DNA of 40,932 nt from Methanomassiliicoccus sp. UBA6 (lineage in GTDB: Archaea; Thermoplasmatota; Thermoplasmata; Methanomassiliicoccales; Methanomassiliicoccaceae): positions 14,828-55,759 of the forward strand of contig DAVH01000005.1 of the NCBI GenBank assembly GCA_002508545.1, read 5' to 3'. The stretch's first letter is position 1; every line of letters begins with the position of its first letter. The translations under genes were made by a program, and so were the position numbers. The notes below the pieces were generated by a model. That model did not search any database. It was not told the DNA's origin and saw nothing but the letters and a program-made list of their open reading frames with translations. This document shows, piece by piece, positions 23,387 to 31,509 of the stretch.

Positions 23387-23746
23387 ATGGCCGATAGCTT
23401 GCTGGTACTGATCACGAAATCGCCCTACGGGATGGAGGAGGCGTTCGCCGGGGCCAGGCTGGCGCTGGGGGGCAAGGTGAGCGGGCTGATGGACAACTCG
23501 AGCGTGCTGCTGATCGGCGACGGGACGCTCAACGCCCTGGACTGCCAGGTCCCCGAGGCGGTGGGGATGCCGTCCAACAGGGAGGCGCTCCAGGACGTGC
23601 TGGACCTCGACGGGCAGGTGTACTGCGTCGAGCCGGACCTTCGCCGGAGGGCGGGGGACATGAAGCTGCTGGAAGGCATCAAGCTGATCTCCTGGGAGGA
23701 GGCGCGCGAGGTCGTCAAAGCTCACCAGCTGGTGAACACCTTCTGA
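23387..23746 (+). CDS. DsrF/TusC-like subunit
   Basis: 119 residues beginning SLLVLITKSPYGMEEAFAGARLALG, followed by VLLIGDGTLNAL, which is the strand-SPxG-helix and IxDG pattern of TusC/DsrF. Two Cys (in ALDCQVPEA and VYCVEPD) are present. It starts four bases after the DsrE-like gene and closes the operon. With the two previous genes it probably forms a DsrEFH-like complex taking sulfur from TusA. Gene order is H-E-F rather than the usual E-F-H. Confidence 0.78.
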   Translation: MADSLLVLITKSPYGMEEAFAGARLALGGKVSGLMDNSSVLLIGDGTLNALDCQVPEAVGMPSNREALQDVLDLDGQVYCVEPDLRRRAGDMKLLEGIKLISWEEAREVVKAHQLVNTF

Positions 23747-23763
23747 AACCGCTTCCCCCGCTG

Positions 23764-23773
23764 CTTTTTTAAG
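23764..23773 (+). promoter_or_regulatory. TATA-like element of arcS
   Basis: CTTTTTTAAG centred near 23768 is about 26 bases before the ATG at 23794, suggesting a leaderless arcS message independent of the operon to the left. Confidence 0.5.
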
Positions 23774-23793
23774 GTCAAGTTCAATCAACGTGC

Positions 23794-25515
23794 ATGCTCG
23801 ATGTCACCGACCGCTCTGGCCCGGCCCGCAGGGGAAGATGGACCGCAGGACAGACCAAGGTCGAGTTCCCCAACATCCTGTTCCGCGATTCGACCATGTT
23901 CCCGGCGCCCCCGTACGCCGAGCTGACCGTGAGCGGGGAGGAGCGGATCGAGGTCCGGGGAGGCTCCGGCGAGGCGCTCGCGGCCTTCGAGCAGAACATC
24001 ATCCGCCCGCTGGACGCCCACAAGGAGGCGGCGGTCGAGCGGGGCACCAACGCCGCGGTGGTGCGGGGAAGGCCGTCGGGGCCGGCCATCGAGGGAAGCG
24101 AAGAGATCATCGTCATGGGCAACGCCTTCGAGCTGAGGAGGGACGCCCGGGCGTTCGCGGACACCGTCGCCGCCCTCCGGGAAGCGGCCGGGGCGGACCG
24201 TCTCATCTACGCCCCCGGGCTCATGGAGCCCTCGAACCTCGCCCTCCTGGTGTACGCGGGCATCGACCTCTTCGACTCGTCCCTGCCCCTCTATCAGTCG
24301 GCCCGCGGGAAGCTGCTCCTGACCGAGGGCTCGCTCCCCGCCGGGGACGGGACCTGGCTCGCCGAACGGGACGGCGAGGAGGCGCACAACCTGGAAGCGG
24401 TCTGGAAGGAGCTCCAGCTGGTGCGGCACATGATCAGGGTGGGCCGGCTCCGGGAGCTGGTAGAGACCAGGGTGAGCGCCAGCCCGTGGATGGTGGCCGC
24501 GCTAAGGATTCTGGACCTCCAGCAATACGAGTACCAGGAGAAGCGCTGGCCGGTGGTCGGTCCGAGGTTCTACGCCAACACCAAAGCATCGCTGTTCCGG
24601 CCGGACGTGTGGCGCTTCCGCCGGAGGATCATGGAGCGGTGGAAGCCCGCCCCGCACAAGAAGGTCCTCCTGCTCATCCCCTGCTCGGCCAAGAAGCCGT
24701 ACTTCACCTCGAGGAGCCACCGCCAGTTCGAGGAGGTGCTGCTCTCGGTGCCCAACTCGTCCGCGGTGCAGGAGCTGATCATCACCTCTCCGCTGGGAGC
24801 GGTCCCGCGGGAGCTGGAGCTGTTCTACCCGGCGGCGCAGTACGATATCCCGGTCACTGGCAACTGGGACCTCGAGGAGGTCAGGATGATCCAGGACCTG
24901 GTGGTCCGGGCCGCCTCCTTCGGGTTCACGAAGATCATATCGCATCTGGGGAGCGAGAGCGGCTTCGTCGGCGAGGTCGTGGAGTGCGTGGACACCACCC
25001 AGGGCTGGGGGACAACTACGCCTGAGTCTCTGGAGCGGCTGCGCCTCGAGCTCAAGGAGGCGTGCGAGGCGGCGGAGAGGGTCCCCCGGGCCGTCGACCG
25101 GGTCGAGCTCCTGCGCTCCCAGGCCAGGTACCAGTTCGGAGCGGAGGGCGAGGCCCTCCTCGACGGGTGCACGGTGGCCGGCAAGTACCCTTACCTGAAG
25201 TTCCTGCGCGGGAACGCGCAGCTGGGCATGCTGACGCCGGAGAGAGGCATGCTCTCCCTGACCATGGACGGGGGCGCGGTGCTGCTGGAGAAGGGGATCC
25301 ACACGGTGCAGATGGGCGACTTCGACCTGGGCGGCAACCTGTTCGCGGTCGGGGTCACCGGCGCGGACGACCGCATCCGGGCCGGGGACGAGGTGGCCAT
25401 CGTTCGCAACGGCGAGCTTGAGGGTGTCGGAGTGGCCGCGATGTCCGGGCAGGAGATGGTCCAAAGCCGGAGGGGAGAAGCGGTTCGCGTCCGGCACAAG
25501 AGGAAGCGGAAGTAG
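23794..25515 (+). CDS. arcS: Archaeosine synthase subunit alpha
   Basis: ArcS acts after the transglycosylase has put preQ0 at position 15 of tRNA; it adds lysine to the nitrile as the first step of archaeosine formation. The 573-residue protein has a degenerate TGT-like N-terminal half, the ArcS-specific motif PCSAKKPYFTSRSH (residues ~295-308), and a C-terminal PUA domain (~490-560) ending in basic residues. The TGT-type catalytic residues are not evident, as usual for ArcS. No radical-SAM partner (RaSEA) is in the window. The stop is TAG. Confidence 0.93.
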   Translation: MLDVTDRSGPARRGRWTAGQTKVEFPNILFRDSTMFPAPPYAELTVSGEERIEVRGGSGEALAAFEQNIIRPLDAHKEAAVERGTNAAVVRGRPSGPAIEGSEEIIVMGNAFELRRDARAFADTVAALREAAGADRLIYAPGLMEPSNLALLVYAGIDLFDSSLPLYQSARGKLLLTEGSLPAGDGTWLAERDGEEAHNLEAVWKELQLVRHMIRVGRLRELVETRVSASPWMVAALRILDLQQYEYQEKRWPVVGPRFYANTKASLFRPDVWRFRRRIMERWKPAPHKKVLLLIPCSAKKPYFTSRSHRQFEEVLLSVPNSSAVQELIITSPLGAVPRELELFYPAAQYDIPVTGNWDLEEVRMIQDLVVRAASFGFTKIISHLGSESGFVGEVVECVDTTQGWGTTTPESLERLRLELKEACEAAERVPRAVDRVELLRSQARYQFGAEGEALLDGCTVAGKYPYLKFLRGNAQLGMLTPERGMLSLTMDGGAVLLEKGIHTVQMGDFDLGGNLFAVGVTGADDRIRAGDEVAIVRNGELEGVGVAAMSGQEMVQSRRGEAVRVRHKRKRK

Positions 25516-25590
25516 GCACTTTCAAAAATTTATATCGTGAGCCAGATGTAAGTCTCGCGGTTCGATTTTCGGCCACCTCCCGCCGTCGGA

Positions 25591-25601
25591 GATATAAAAA
25601 G
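25591..25601 (+). promoter_or_regulatory. TATA box of a small structured transcript
   Basis: GATATAAAAAG is a near-consensus TATA box. Transcription should start near 25622. A second TATA-like element (AAATTTATATC, 25534-25544) lies just after arcS. Neither serves a known gene. Confidence 0.6.
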
Positions 25602-25632
25602 GGAGGCCGTTCACAGGAATAGTGATGTGACA

Positions 25633-25830
25633 ATGCTCACCGACGTGGAAGATAACAGTTGGGAGGAGGTCTACCGCGCCAATGGGGTGCGTTGTGACAT
25701 CGAAGATGTGTCATCCCAATGCGAGGCAGGGGTTTGCCCGACCCCGCCCGCAAATCCCTTCCCATGCTTTTCCGAGGGCTGCGAGCGACGGTCGCTGATC
25801 GGCATCGCTTCGCTCGAAGCCTTCGCTTAA
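25633..25830 (+). CDS. Possible cysteine-containing microprotein or non-coding RNA
   Basis: The ATG at 25633 lies about ten bases below the predicted transcription start and opens 65 codons (MLTDVEDNSWEEVYRANGVR...) with five cysteines. The first half looks protein-like; the second (SLIGIASLEAFA) may be an artefact of hairpin-rich DNA. The same bases hold several hairpins: GACATC/GATGTGTC at 25696-25712, AGCGAC/GTCGCT at 25784-25796, GCTTCG/CGAAGC at 25807-25820 and GCCTT/AAGGC at 25819-25833. I could not match it to SRP, RNase P or a riboswitch. It could be RNA rather than protein. Confidence 0.3.
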   Translation: MLTDVEDNSWEEVYRANGVRCDIEDVSSQCEAGVCPTPPANPFPCFSEGCERRSLIGIASLEAFA

Positions 25831-25836
25831 GGCCCC

Positions 25837-25852
25837 CATCGGCACACCGATG
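25837..25852 (+). terminator. Hairpin closing the small transcript
   Basis: CATCGG and CCGATG pair around a CACA loop seven bases after the stop of the small frame. It may end or stabilise the transcript that begins at the TATA box at 25591. No T-run follows. Confidence 0.35.
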
Positions 25853-25879
25853 AAGTTCATCAAGGTGAGAGGAAAAGAG

Positions 25880-25952
25880 TGCAGGTGCCGGGATTCGAAC
25901 CCGGGCGTTTAGCTTGGAAGGCTAAAATCCTAACCAACTAGATTACACCTGC
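25880..25952 (-). tRNA. tRNA-Gly (anticodon TCC)
   Basis: Cloverleaf on the minus strand: acceptor GCAGGTG/CACCTGC, anticodon stem TTAGC/GCTAA with loop CTTCCAA (anticodon at plus-strand 25916-25918), and T arm CCGGG-TTCGAAT-CCCGG. The discriminator is A; CCA is not encoded. No intron. The TATA box is CTTTTAAAG at 25977-25985, about 29 bases upstream. Confidence 0.97.
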
Positions 25953-25976
25953 GCGCTCCACCCTAAACCATTTCCC

Positions 25977-25985
25977 CTTTAAAAG
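25977..25985 (-). promoter_or_regulatory. TATA box of tRNA-Gly
   Basis: CTTTTAAAG on the minus strand, centred about 29 bases from the tRNA 5' end. Confidence 0.65.
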
Positions 25986-26045
25986 CGTTGTTGATGCGCT
26001 GGACCTAGCTCGAGAAAAACCGCGTAGTAGAAGGAAAGGGGGGGA

Positions 26046-26073
26046 GAGGGAGCACCCCATCCTGTGCTCTCTC
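26046..26073 (-). terminator. 10-bp hairpin after the small minus-strand gene
   Basis: GAGGGAGCAC (26046-26055) pairs with GTGCTCTCTC (26064-26073), one wobble, around eight bases. On the minus strand a pyrimidine-rich run (CCCCCCTTTCCTT) follows, so this looks like the end of the gene at 26111-26314. Confidence 0.5.
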
Positions 26074-26110
26074 CAAAGGTGGCCGGGTTCGCTCTATGGC
26101 GATGAACGGT

Positions 26111-26314
26111 TCAGCTGTCTCCCATCCTAGGCAGCAGTCCCTGTTCGATCTCTTCCAAGGCCTGGAGTGCGGCCATAATACCACTGACGTTCTCACCCTT
26201 GCTTTTCTTGCTCATGGCAAGTGCTTTGAGGTCGCCAACGGTATGAGACTTCATCCATGCTTCGATAGCGGGATCGAAATCACCGCCACGGACCGAACCG
26301 TGCCTTTTGTTCAC
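26111..26314 (-). CDS. Small hypothetical protein behind a palindromic promoter site
   Basis: 67 residues starting with GTG: VNKRHGSVRGGDFDPAIEAWMKSHTVGDLKALAMSKKSKG and so on. I do not recognise the family. It is charged, mostly helical in pattern, soluble and has no Cys. Support for it being real: a TATA box 70 bases upstream (26385-26394), a perfect inverted repeat near the predicted transcript start, a terminator-like hairpin after the stop, and good codon use. No strong ribosome site is visible; GGATGGG stands about ten bases before the GTG. Confidence 0.5.
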   Translation of the reverse strand: MNKRHGSVRGGDFDPAIEAWMKSHTVGDLKALAMSKKSKGENVSGIMAALQALEEIEQGLLPRMGDS

Positions 26315-26340
26315 TGTTGCATCCCATCCGAAGATATTGT

Positions 26341-26358
26341 GTCCGACGTTAGTCGGAC
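26341..26358. promoter_or_regulatory. Perfect palindrome GTCCGAC-N4-GTCGGAC, possible operator
   Basis: Two seven-base arms around GTTA lie at the predicted transcription start of the small minus-strand gene (its TATA box is at 26385-26394). This is a repressor-type position. It could also fold as a hairpin in the leader of the transcript. Confidence 0.5.
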
Positions 26359-26384
26359 GATTACCGGGATAATGGTCTCGACTA

Positions 26385-26394
26385 TTTATAAATT
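26385..26394 (-). promoter_or_regulatory. TATA box of the small hypothetical gene
   Basis: The minus strand reads AATTTATAAA, predicting transcription from about 26362, next to the palindrome. Confidence 0.55.
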
Positions 26395-26561
26395 ACTCCT
26401 TGGGGAACAACTGCCCGTAATCATCGTTTTCCTGCTGGCCTTCCTTTAATCGTGGAACGTATGCTGTCCGACAGATGGACGACGGTTTCCGCTCCAGGGG
26501 CACTTTTAGAAAAGGGTTTTTATGCATATAACACGATAGGCCGTCCAGAATAGGTGATGGG

Positions 26562-29500
26562 ATGGGATTTCTAGAGTCGCTCCGCGACAAGGAGCTTAGA
26601 GGGCTCTATAGAGCTCGGAAGCTGATCGAGAACGCCGATCTGCAGCTTGCCCGCGGGCATGTTCCAGAGGCGATGGCCGAGCTCGAGAGGGCCAAGGATG
26701 TCGTGTCGCGGGAAGGGCTCAAGGAAAGTCCCCGTTCCAAGGACTACGCCGACGTGCTGATCGTCATGTCCGGCGTCTTCATCAAGGCCCAGTGCCCGGA
26801 GGACGCGCTCAAGGCGGCAGACAAGGCGCTGGCGTTGGCCCCGTCCGACCCCATGGCCATCGCCGCTCGCGCCCGGGCGCTCGCCGCCAACGGGACCCAC
26901 TCCGAGGCGAGCGCGATGATGGACAAGGCCCTCGAGCTGAAGGGGAACGACAAGAAGCTCCTGTTCGACAAGGCCAAGGTGCTGGAGGAGGCGGGGAAGA
27001 AGGAGGAGGCGGTGGCCATATACGCCAAGGTGGTGGAGATGGACCCGTCCGACATCGACACCTACGACATACTCATCGGCCTCGACGACCGCCTGAAGTG
27101 GTCGGTGGCCAAGGCGGAGGCCCTGCTGCGGGCCAAGCGCACCGAGGAATCGCTCAAGGCGCTCGAGGACGTGCTGTCTCAGGACCCCGGCAACGTCGAC
27201 GTCATGCTGGTCAAGGCCCGCATCCTCATGGAGAGGAACGACCGGGAGGAGGCCTCGGCGATCTACGATCAGGTCCTGGCCATCGAGCCCTCCTCGTTCA
27301 GCGCGAACCTCGGCAAGGCCCAGATCCTGCGCTCCTCGGGAGAGCCGGAGGGCGCGGTGAAGTATTACAAGGAGGCGCTGCGGGCGGACATCCAGAGGAA
27401 GGAGACCTGGGCCGAGCTCGGCCCCCTGCTGGAGCAGCTCAAGCGCCTGGAGGAGGCGGAGAAGGTCTACGATCACGCGCTGGAGATCGATCCCCGCTAC
27501 CTTCCGGCCCTGGAAGGCCGCTACCGCGTGGTCCTGGCGCAGGAGAAGTGGCCGGAGACGGTGGAGGCCGCGTCCAACCTCCTGGCCCAGAAGCCCGAGC
27601 TGGACATTCACAAGGGAAAGGTCAACGCGCTGATTAAGTCCGAGCGCTTCAAGGAGGCGCTGGACTCGGTGAACCAGGCGCTCAAGGCGTTCCCCGGGGA
27701 ACCAGAGATGCTCTCCCGCAAGCGGGACATCTCCGTCGCCCTGGGCATGGGGGACGAGATCGTGAAATACTGCGAGGAGATCCTCTCCCGCAATCCCCAC
27801 GATCCTGAGAGCATGTACCAGATGGGGGTGGCGTACTCCAAGGCCATGCGGTTCCCGGAGTCGGCGAAGACCCTGGAGAAGGCGCTCAAGGTCCACGACG
27901 ACAAGGAGAAGGTGCTGATCGCCCTAAAGGAGGCGTACAAGGGCGCGGGGAAGGACAGGGACGTCCTGGACACCTGCGAGCGGCTGCTCCGGGTGAACCC
28001 CAAGAACACCGGGGCGATGATCGATGCCGCGGTGGCCCTGGACCGCTCGGGCCGGAGGGACGACGCCACCCGGCTGTACGAGCAGGCGCTGGACCTCGAG
28101 CCGGGCAACCAGGACGCCCTGCGCAACCTGTGCATCTCGCTGTTCAACCAGAAGAAGATGGACCGCGCCCTGGAGAAGGCGATCGACGGGACGCAGCTGT
28201 TCTCCGAGGACCCCGCGTTCTGGCGGGTCAAGGGCGACACCCTCTACGCGACCGGACGGTTCACCGAGGCCGCCGAGGCGCTGGCCAAGGCGATCTCCCT
28301 GGAACCGGGCAACAAGCTCCTGTGGTGGTCCCGGGGCATGGCCCTGGTGTCCGACCAGAGGTACGAGGAAGCGCTCGTCTCCTACGACGAGGCGCTCAAG
28401 CTCGATGCCAACGATTACAACATCTGGATCAGCAAGGGCATCGCCTATTCGATGATGGAGAACCACTCCCAGGCCATCCAGTGCTTCGACCAGGCGATAT
28501 CCATCGACGGTAAGCACAAGCTCGCCCACACCCAGCGGGGCAGGTCGCTGGCGATCATCGGCATGCACGCCGAGGCGGTCGCCTCGTTCGACCGCTCGCT
28601 CGCCCTCGGCCACAAGGACCTCGAGGCCCTGGAGGCCAAGAAGGAGTCGCTGAAGTTCCTGGGGAGGACGGACGAGATCATCACCACCTGCGATCAGATC
28701 CTCAAGCTCGACCCCCGGAACCACGCCGCGGCGGTGGACCGGGGCATCGCGCTGCAGACCGTCGGCCGGGTCGATGACGCGCTCAAGGTGTACAACCGGG
28801 TGCTGGACACCGACCCCCGGGACATGGTCGTGCTCGAGAGGAAGAAGGACGCCCTCATCGCCAAGGGCGATCACGCCGGCGTGATCGATGTGTGCAACAC
28901 CCTGCTGCAGATCGAGCCGAGGTCCAAGACCGCCCACGCCGACCGCGGGGACGCGCTGCAGGCGCTGGGCCGGATGGAGGACGCGCTGGTGGAGTACGAT
29001 TACGCCTCCAAGCTCGACCCCAACGACAAGACGATGCTCAACAAGAAGGGCCTGGCGCTCATGGAGCTGGGCAACTACGCCGCCGCGGCGGAGGCGTTCG
29101 ACCTGGGCTGGAGGCTCGATCCCGGCGACTCCATCATGCTCGACAACAAGGGCCGCGCGATGCTCGCCGGCCGTGACGCCGCCGGCGCGCTGCAGGTGTT
29201 CAACCAGGCGGCCGGGATCAACCCGGCGAACCACACCTTCCGCATGGACCAGGGGCGGGCGCTCGCCGCCCTGGGCCACTACGAGGAGGCGCTGCAGGCC
29301 CTGGACGAGGCGCTCGCGCTCAACGGCCAGGACCACCAGGTCTGGAGGTACAAGGGCAACGTGCTGTTCAAGATGGGCAGCAAGGAGCAGGCGGTGCAGT
29401 GCTACGACCGCTCCGTCGAGTACGGGGGCACCGTCTCCTCGACCTTCCGGTCCAAGGGCCGGGCGGAGGAGGAGCTGGGACGCCTGGAGGAGGCCCTGGC

Positions 29501-31343
29501 CTCGTACCTCAACGCCGCCCAGCTGGAGTCCGGCGACGCCCAGCTGTGGATGCGGGTGGGGGTGGTGCAGGCCAAGCTGAACAAGATCCCCGAGGCCGTG
29601 GCCAGCCTGGACCGCTCCATCGCCGCGGACCGCACCAACAACCGCGCATGGCTCAACAAGGCCGCCCTGCTGGAGAAGCTGGGCGAGGACGAGGAGGCGT
29701 TGCGCTGCTACGACACCGTACTGGGCAACGAGCCCCAGGACCGCTACGCGTGGAGCGGCAAGGGCCGGATCCTCATGAAGATGGAAAAGCTCGACCACGC
29801 CAAGCGGGCCTTCGACCGCGCGCTGGAGATCGACCCCCAGCTGCCCTCGGCGCTCGAAGGCAGTGCCGCGCTGGAGAAGCTGCTCAAGGAGCGCCAGATA
29901 TCGATCTACGCGTCCAAGGTCCTCGAGCACGAGTACCGGCGCAACACCCGGATCACCAGGGAGGAGGCGTTCAAGGAGTGCGGCCTCCCGTTCAGCGCCC
30001 TGGACGAGGTGAACGCGTTCCTCAAGGCCAAGGAGCAGATCGACGTCGAGGCGCTCGACGAGGAGAGGTTCCACGCTTACGAGGTGCTGTCCCACGACGT
30101 CCTGATGGCCACCCTGGGAAACCCCGGGTACCAGAGGCAGGGACTGCGCCTGGCGGACGTGTACATGAACATGCACGACCGGGACGTGGTCAAGGCCAAG
30201 AAGGTCATGGCCTACATCGAGGCGGTGAACCGCATGGAGTTCCCGCCCGAGCACGTGGACAAGAAGACGGAGAAGATGGTCCGGGCGGCCATCGACCTCC
30301 CGTCGGACGCGCACAACACCCTGGGCGTGATGCAGCACCTCGAGGTCGGGCTGTACACCGCCCGCCGCATCGTCAGCATCATGAACAACCTCAACGGCCG
30401 GGGGGCCCCGGCGAGGCAGTACCAACCCCGGGAGCGCACGCCCGAGCCTGAGCCCGAGACCGTGGCGGAGGCACCCTCGCAGGAAGAGGCCCCGTTGCCG
30501 GCGGCCAGGGAGCGGCCGGCCCGCTACGAGGAGCCGGAGGTCGTGGAGAGACAGGAGGCAAGACCAATGTTCAGGAGAAGGAAGAAGGAGGAAGAGAGGC
30601 CGCCCCGGCCGGTGGACCGGAGCAGCGCGGTGACCGTGAGCTTCACCCCCGGTACCTCGGAGTACCACGGGCGCAAGTGCCTGTTCCACGGCGAGAGCGC
30701 GGTGGCGGTGTGCCCGAACTGCGGGACGCTGTTCTGCTTGGAGTGCGCGGACCACCTCGACGCCTGCCCGCGGTGCAACCTTTTGATCAACTTCGTCGAC
30801 CAGACCAAGGTCCCCCTGGCGGTCGATGACCGCGACCTCATCGAGACCGAGGCCCAACGGAAGGCGATCCAGCAGCGGTGGGCCATGAAGCGCCTGGCCG
30901 AGGCGGACATGAACACCCAGGCCAAGAACCGCGAGATCAGGGCGGCCACCCCGGACCGCGACAAGATGGTGGAGAAGCTGATGCGGGACACTAAGATGTC
31001 CTATGGCGCCCCGCTCACCCAGGACGCTCCCAAGCAGGCCTACCGGGCCGCGCTGCAGAGAACGGTGGAGGAGCAGCAGCCGTCCATGCAGGACGAGATC
31101 GACGCGCTGCAGCAGGACGCTCCCGAACCTCAGATTTATGCCCCGGCCGAGACCGAGCGCACTCCCGCGCCGCCTATGCCCGCCGAGGAGCCGCTAGAGG
31201 AGGAACCCGCTCCCGAGGAGCTACTTCCCGAGGACCGCGTGCCGGCCAGCAAGAAGGCCGACGACAAGCGGGAGAAGCTCCTCGAGCTGCTGTCTCAGGA
31301 AGACGCCCCGTCCGAGGAGTCCCGGGACCTGACCCGGCTGTAA
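26562..31343 (+). CDS. Giant tetratricopeptide repeat protein with C-terminal zinc finger
   Basis: 1593 residues. Roughly thirty TPR units run from about residue 15 to 1105. Each shows the G/A-Y-A-P pattern, as in YEEALVSYDEALKLDANDYNIWISKG. A different helical domain follows (~1107-1275, KVLEHEYRRNTRITREEAFKECGLPF...), then a Pro/Glu-rich linker. A zinc finger of B-box-like spacing comes next (~1373-1406: CLFH...CPNC...CLEC...CPRC). An acidic, partly disordered tail ends the protein. It is cytoplasmic and likely a scaffold for a large complex; partners are unknown. GGTGATGGG lies at the ATG. The gene stands alone. Confidence 0.9.
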   Translation: MGFLESLRDKELRGLYRARKLIENADLQLARGHVPEAMAELERAKDVVSREGLKESPRSKDYADVLIVMSGVFIKAQCPEDALKAADKALALAPSDPMAIAARARALAANGTHSEASAMMDKALELKGNDKKLLFDKAKVLEEAGKKEEAVAIYAKVVEMDPSDIDTYDILIGLDDRLKWSVAKAEALLRAKRTEESLKALEDVLSQDPGNVDVMLVKARILMERNDREEASAIYDQVLAIEPSSFSANLGKAQILRSSGEPEGAVKYYKEALRADIQRKETWAELGPLLEQLKRLEEAEKVYDHALEIDPRYLPALEGRYRVVLAQEKWPETVEAASNLLAQKPELDIHKGKVNALIKSERFKEALDSVNQALKAFPGEPEMLSRKRDISVALGMGDEIVKYCEEILSRNPHDPESMYQMGVAYSKAMRFPESAKTLEKALKVHDDKEKVLIALKEAYKGAGKDRDVLDTCERLLRVNPKNTGAMIDAAVALDRSGRRDDATRLYEQALDLEPGNQDALRNLCISLFNQKKMDRALEKAIDGTQLFSEDPAFWRVKGDTLYATGRFTEAAEALAKAISLEPGNKLLWWSRGMALVSDQRYEEALVSYDEALKLDANDYNIWISKGIAYSMMENHSQAIQCFDQAISIDGKHKLAHTQRGRSLAIIGMHAEAVASFDRSLALGHKDLEALEAKKESLKFLGRTDEIITTCDQILKLDPRNHAAAVDRGIALQTVGRVDDALKVYNRVLDTDPRDMVVLERKKDALIAKGDHAGVIDVCNTLLQIEPRSKTAHADRGDALQALGRMEDALVEYDYASKLDPNDKTMLNKKGLALMELGNYAAAAEAFDLGWRLDPGDSIMLDNKGRAMLAGRDAAGALQVFNQAAGINPANHTFRMDQGRALAALGHYEEALQALDEALALNGQDHQVWRYKGNVLFKMGSKEQAVQCYDRSVEYGGTVSSTFRSKGRAEEELGRLEEALASYLNAAQLESGDAQLWMRVGVVQAKLNKIPEAVASLDRSIAADRTNNRAWLNKAALLEKLGEDEEALRCYDTVLGNEPQDRYAWSGKGRILMKMEKLDHAKRAFDRALEIDPQLPSALEGSAALEKLLKERQISIYASKVLEHEYRRNTRITREEAFKECGLPFSALDEVNAFLKAKEQIDVEALDEERFHAYEVLSHDVLMATLGNPGYQRQGLRLADVYMNMHDRDVVKAKKVMAYIEAVNRMEFPPEHVDKKTEKMVRAAIDLPSDAHNTLGVMQHLEVGLYTARRIVSIMNNLNGRGAPARQYQPRERTPEPEPETVAEAPSQEEAPLPAARERPARYEEPEVVERQEARPMFRRRKKEEERPPRPVDRSSAVTVSFTPGTSEYHGRKCLFHGESAVAVCPNCGTLFCLECADHLDACPRCNLLINFVDQTKVPLAVDDRDLIETEAQRKAIQQRWAMKRLAEADMNTQAKNREIRAATPDRDKMVEKLMRDTKMSYGAPLTQDAPKQAYRAALQRTVEEQQPSMQDEIDALQQDAPEPQIYAPAETERTPAPPMPAEEPLEEEPAPEELLPEDRVPASKKADDKREKLLELLSQEDAPSEESRDLTRL

Positions 31344-31347
31344 AACC

Positions 31348-31506
31348 CTAACCCATGGCCGCCCTGGCCGACAACCCCACGGTGGCCGCCTCCTCCATCT
31401 CTACGAGCACAAATGGCCTGTCGCCCGCCAAGGCGGATAGTAGCTCACGGCGGAGATCGTCTTTGATCGGTTGGATGAATGTGCTCCATACGATCCCTGA
31501 GGTCAT
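31348..31506 (-). CDS. Possible small gene or gene remnant
   Basis: A 52-codon frame on the minus strand, MTSGIVWSTFIQPIKDDLRR at the start and a second half reading PFVLVEMEEAATVGLSARAAMG. Third positions are mostly G or C, as in the real genes of the window, and the sequence looks like a helix, strand and helix. It lies in the 166 bases between the TPR gene and the PH-like gene and runs opposite to both. No ribosome site or clear TATA box supports it, so it could be the tail of a lost gene. Confidence 0.3.
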   Translation of the reverse strand: MTSGIVWSTFIQPIKDDLRRELLSALAGDRPFVLVEMEEAATVGLSARAAMG

Positions 31507-31509
31507 GAC

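Noticed and set aside
26562..29880. Tandem repeat array at DNA level
   Set aside because: The repetition is at protein level (TPR); the DNA units have diverged and are not a CRISPR or satellite.
27924..30857. A 977-codon frame antisense to the TPR gene
   Set aside because: Its repeats are the complement of the TPR repeats; composition is unnatural and no promoter is present.
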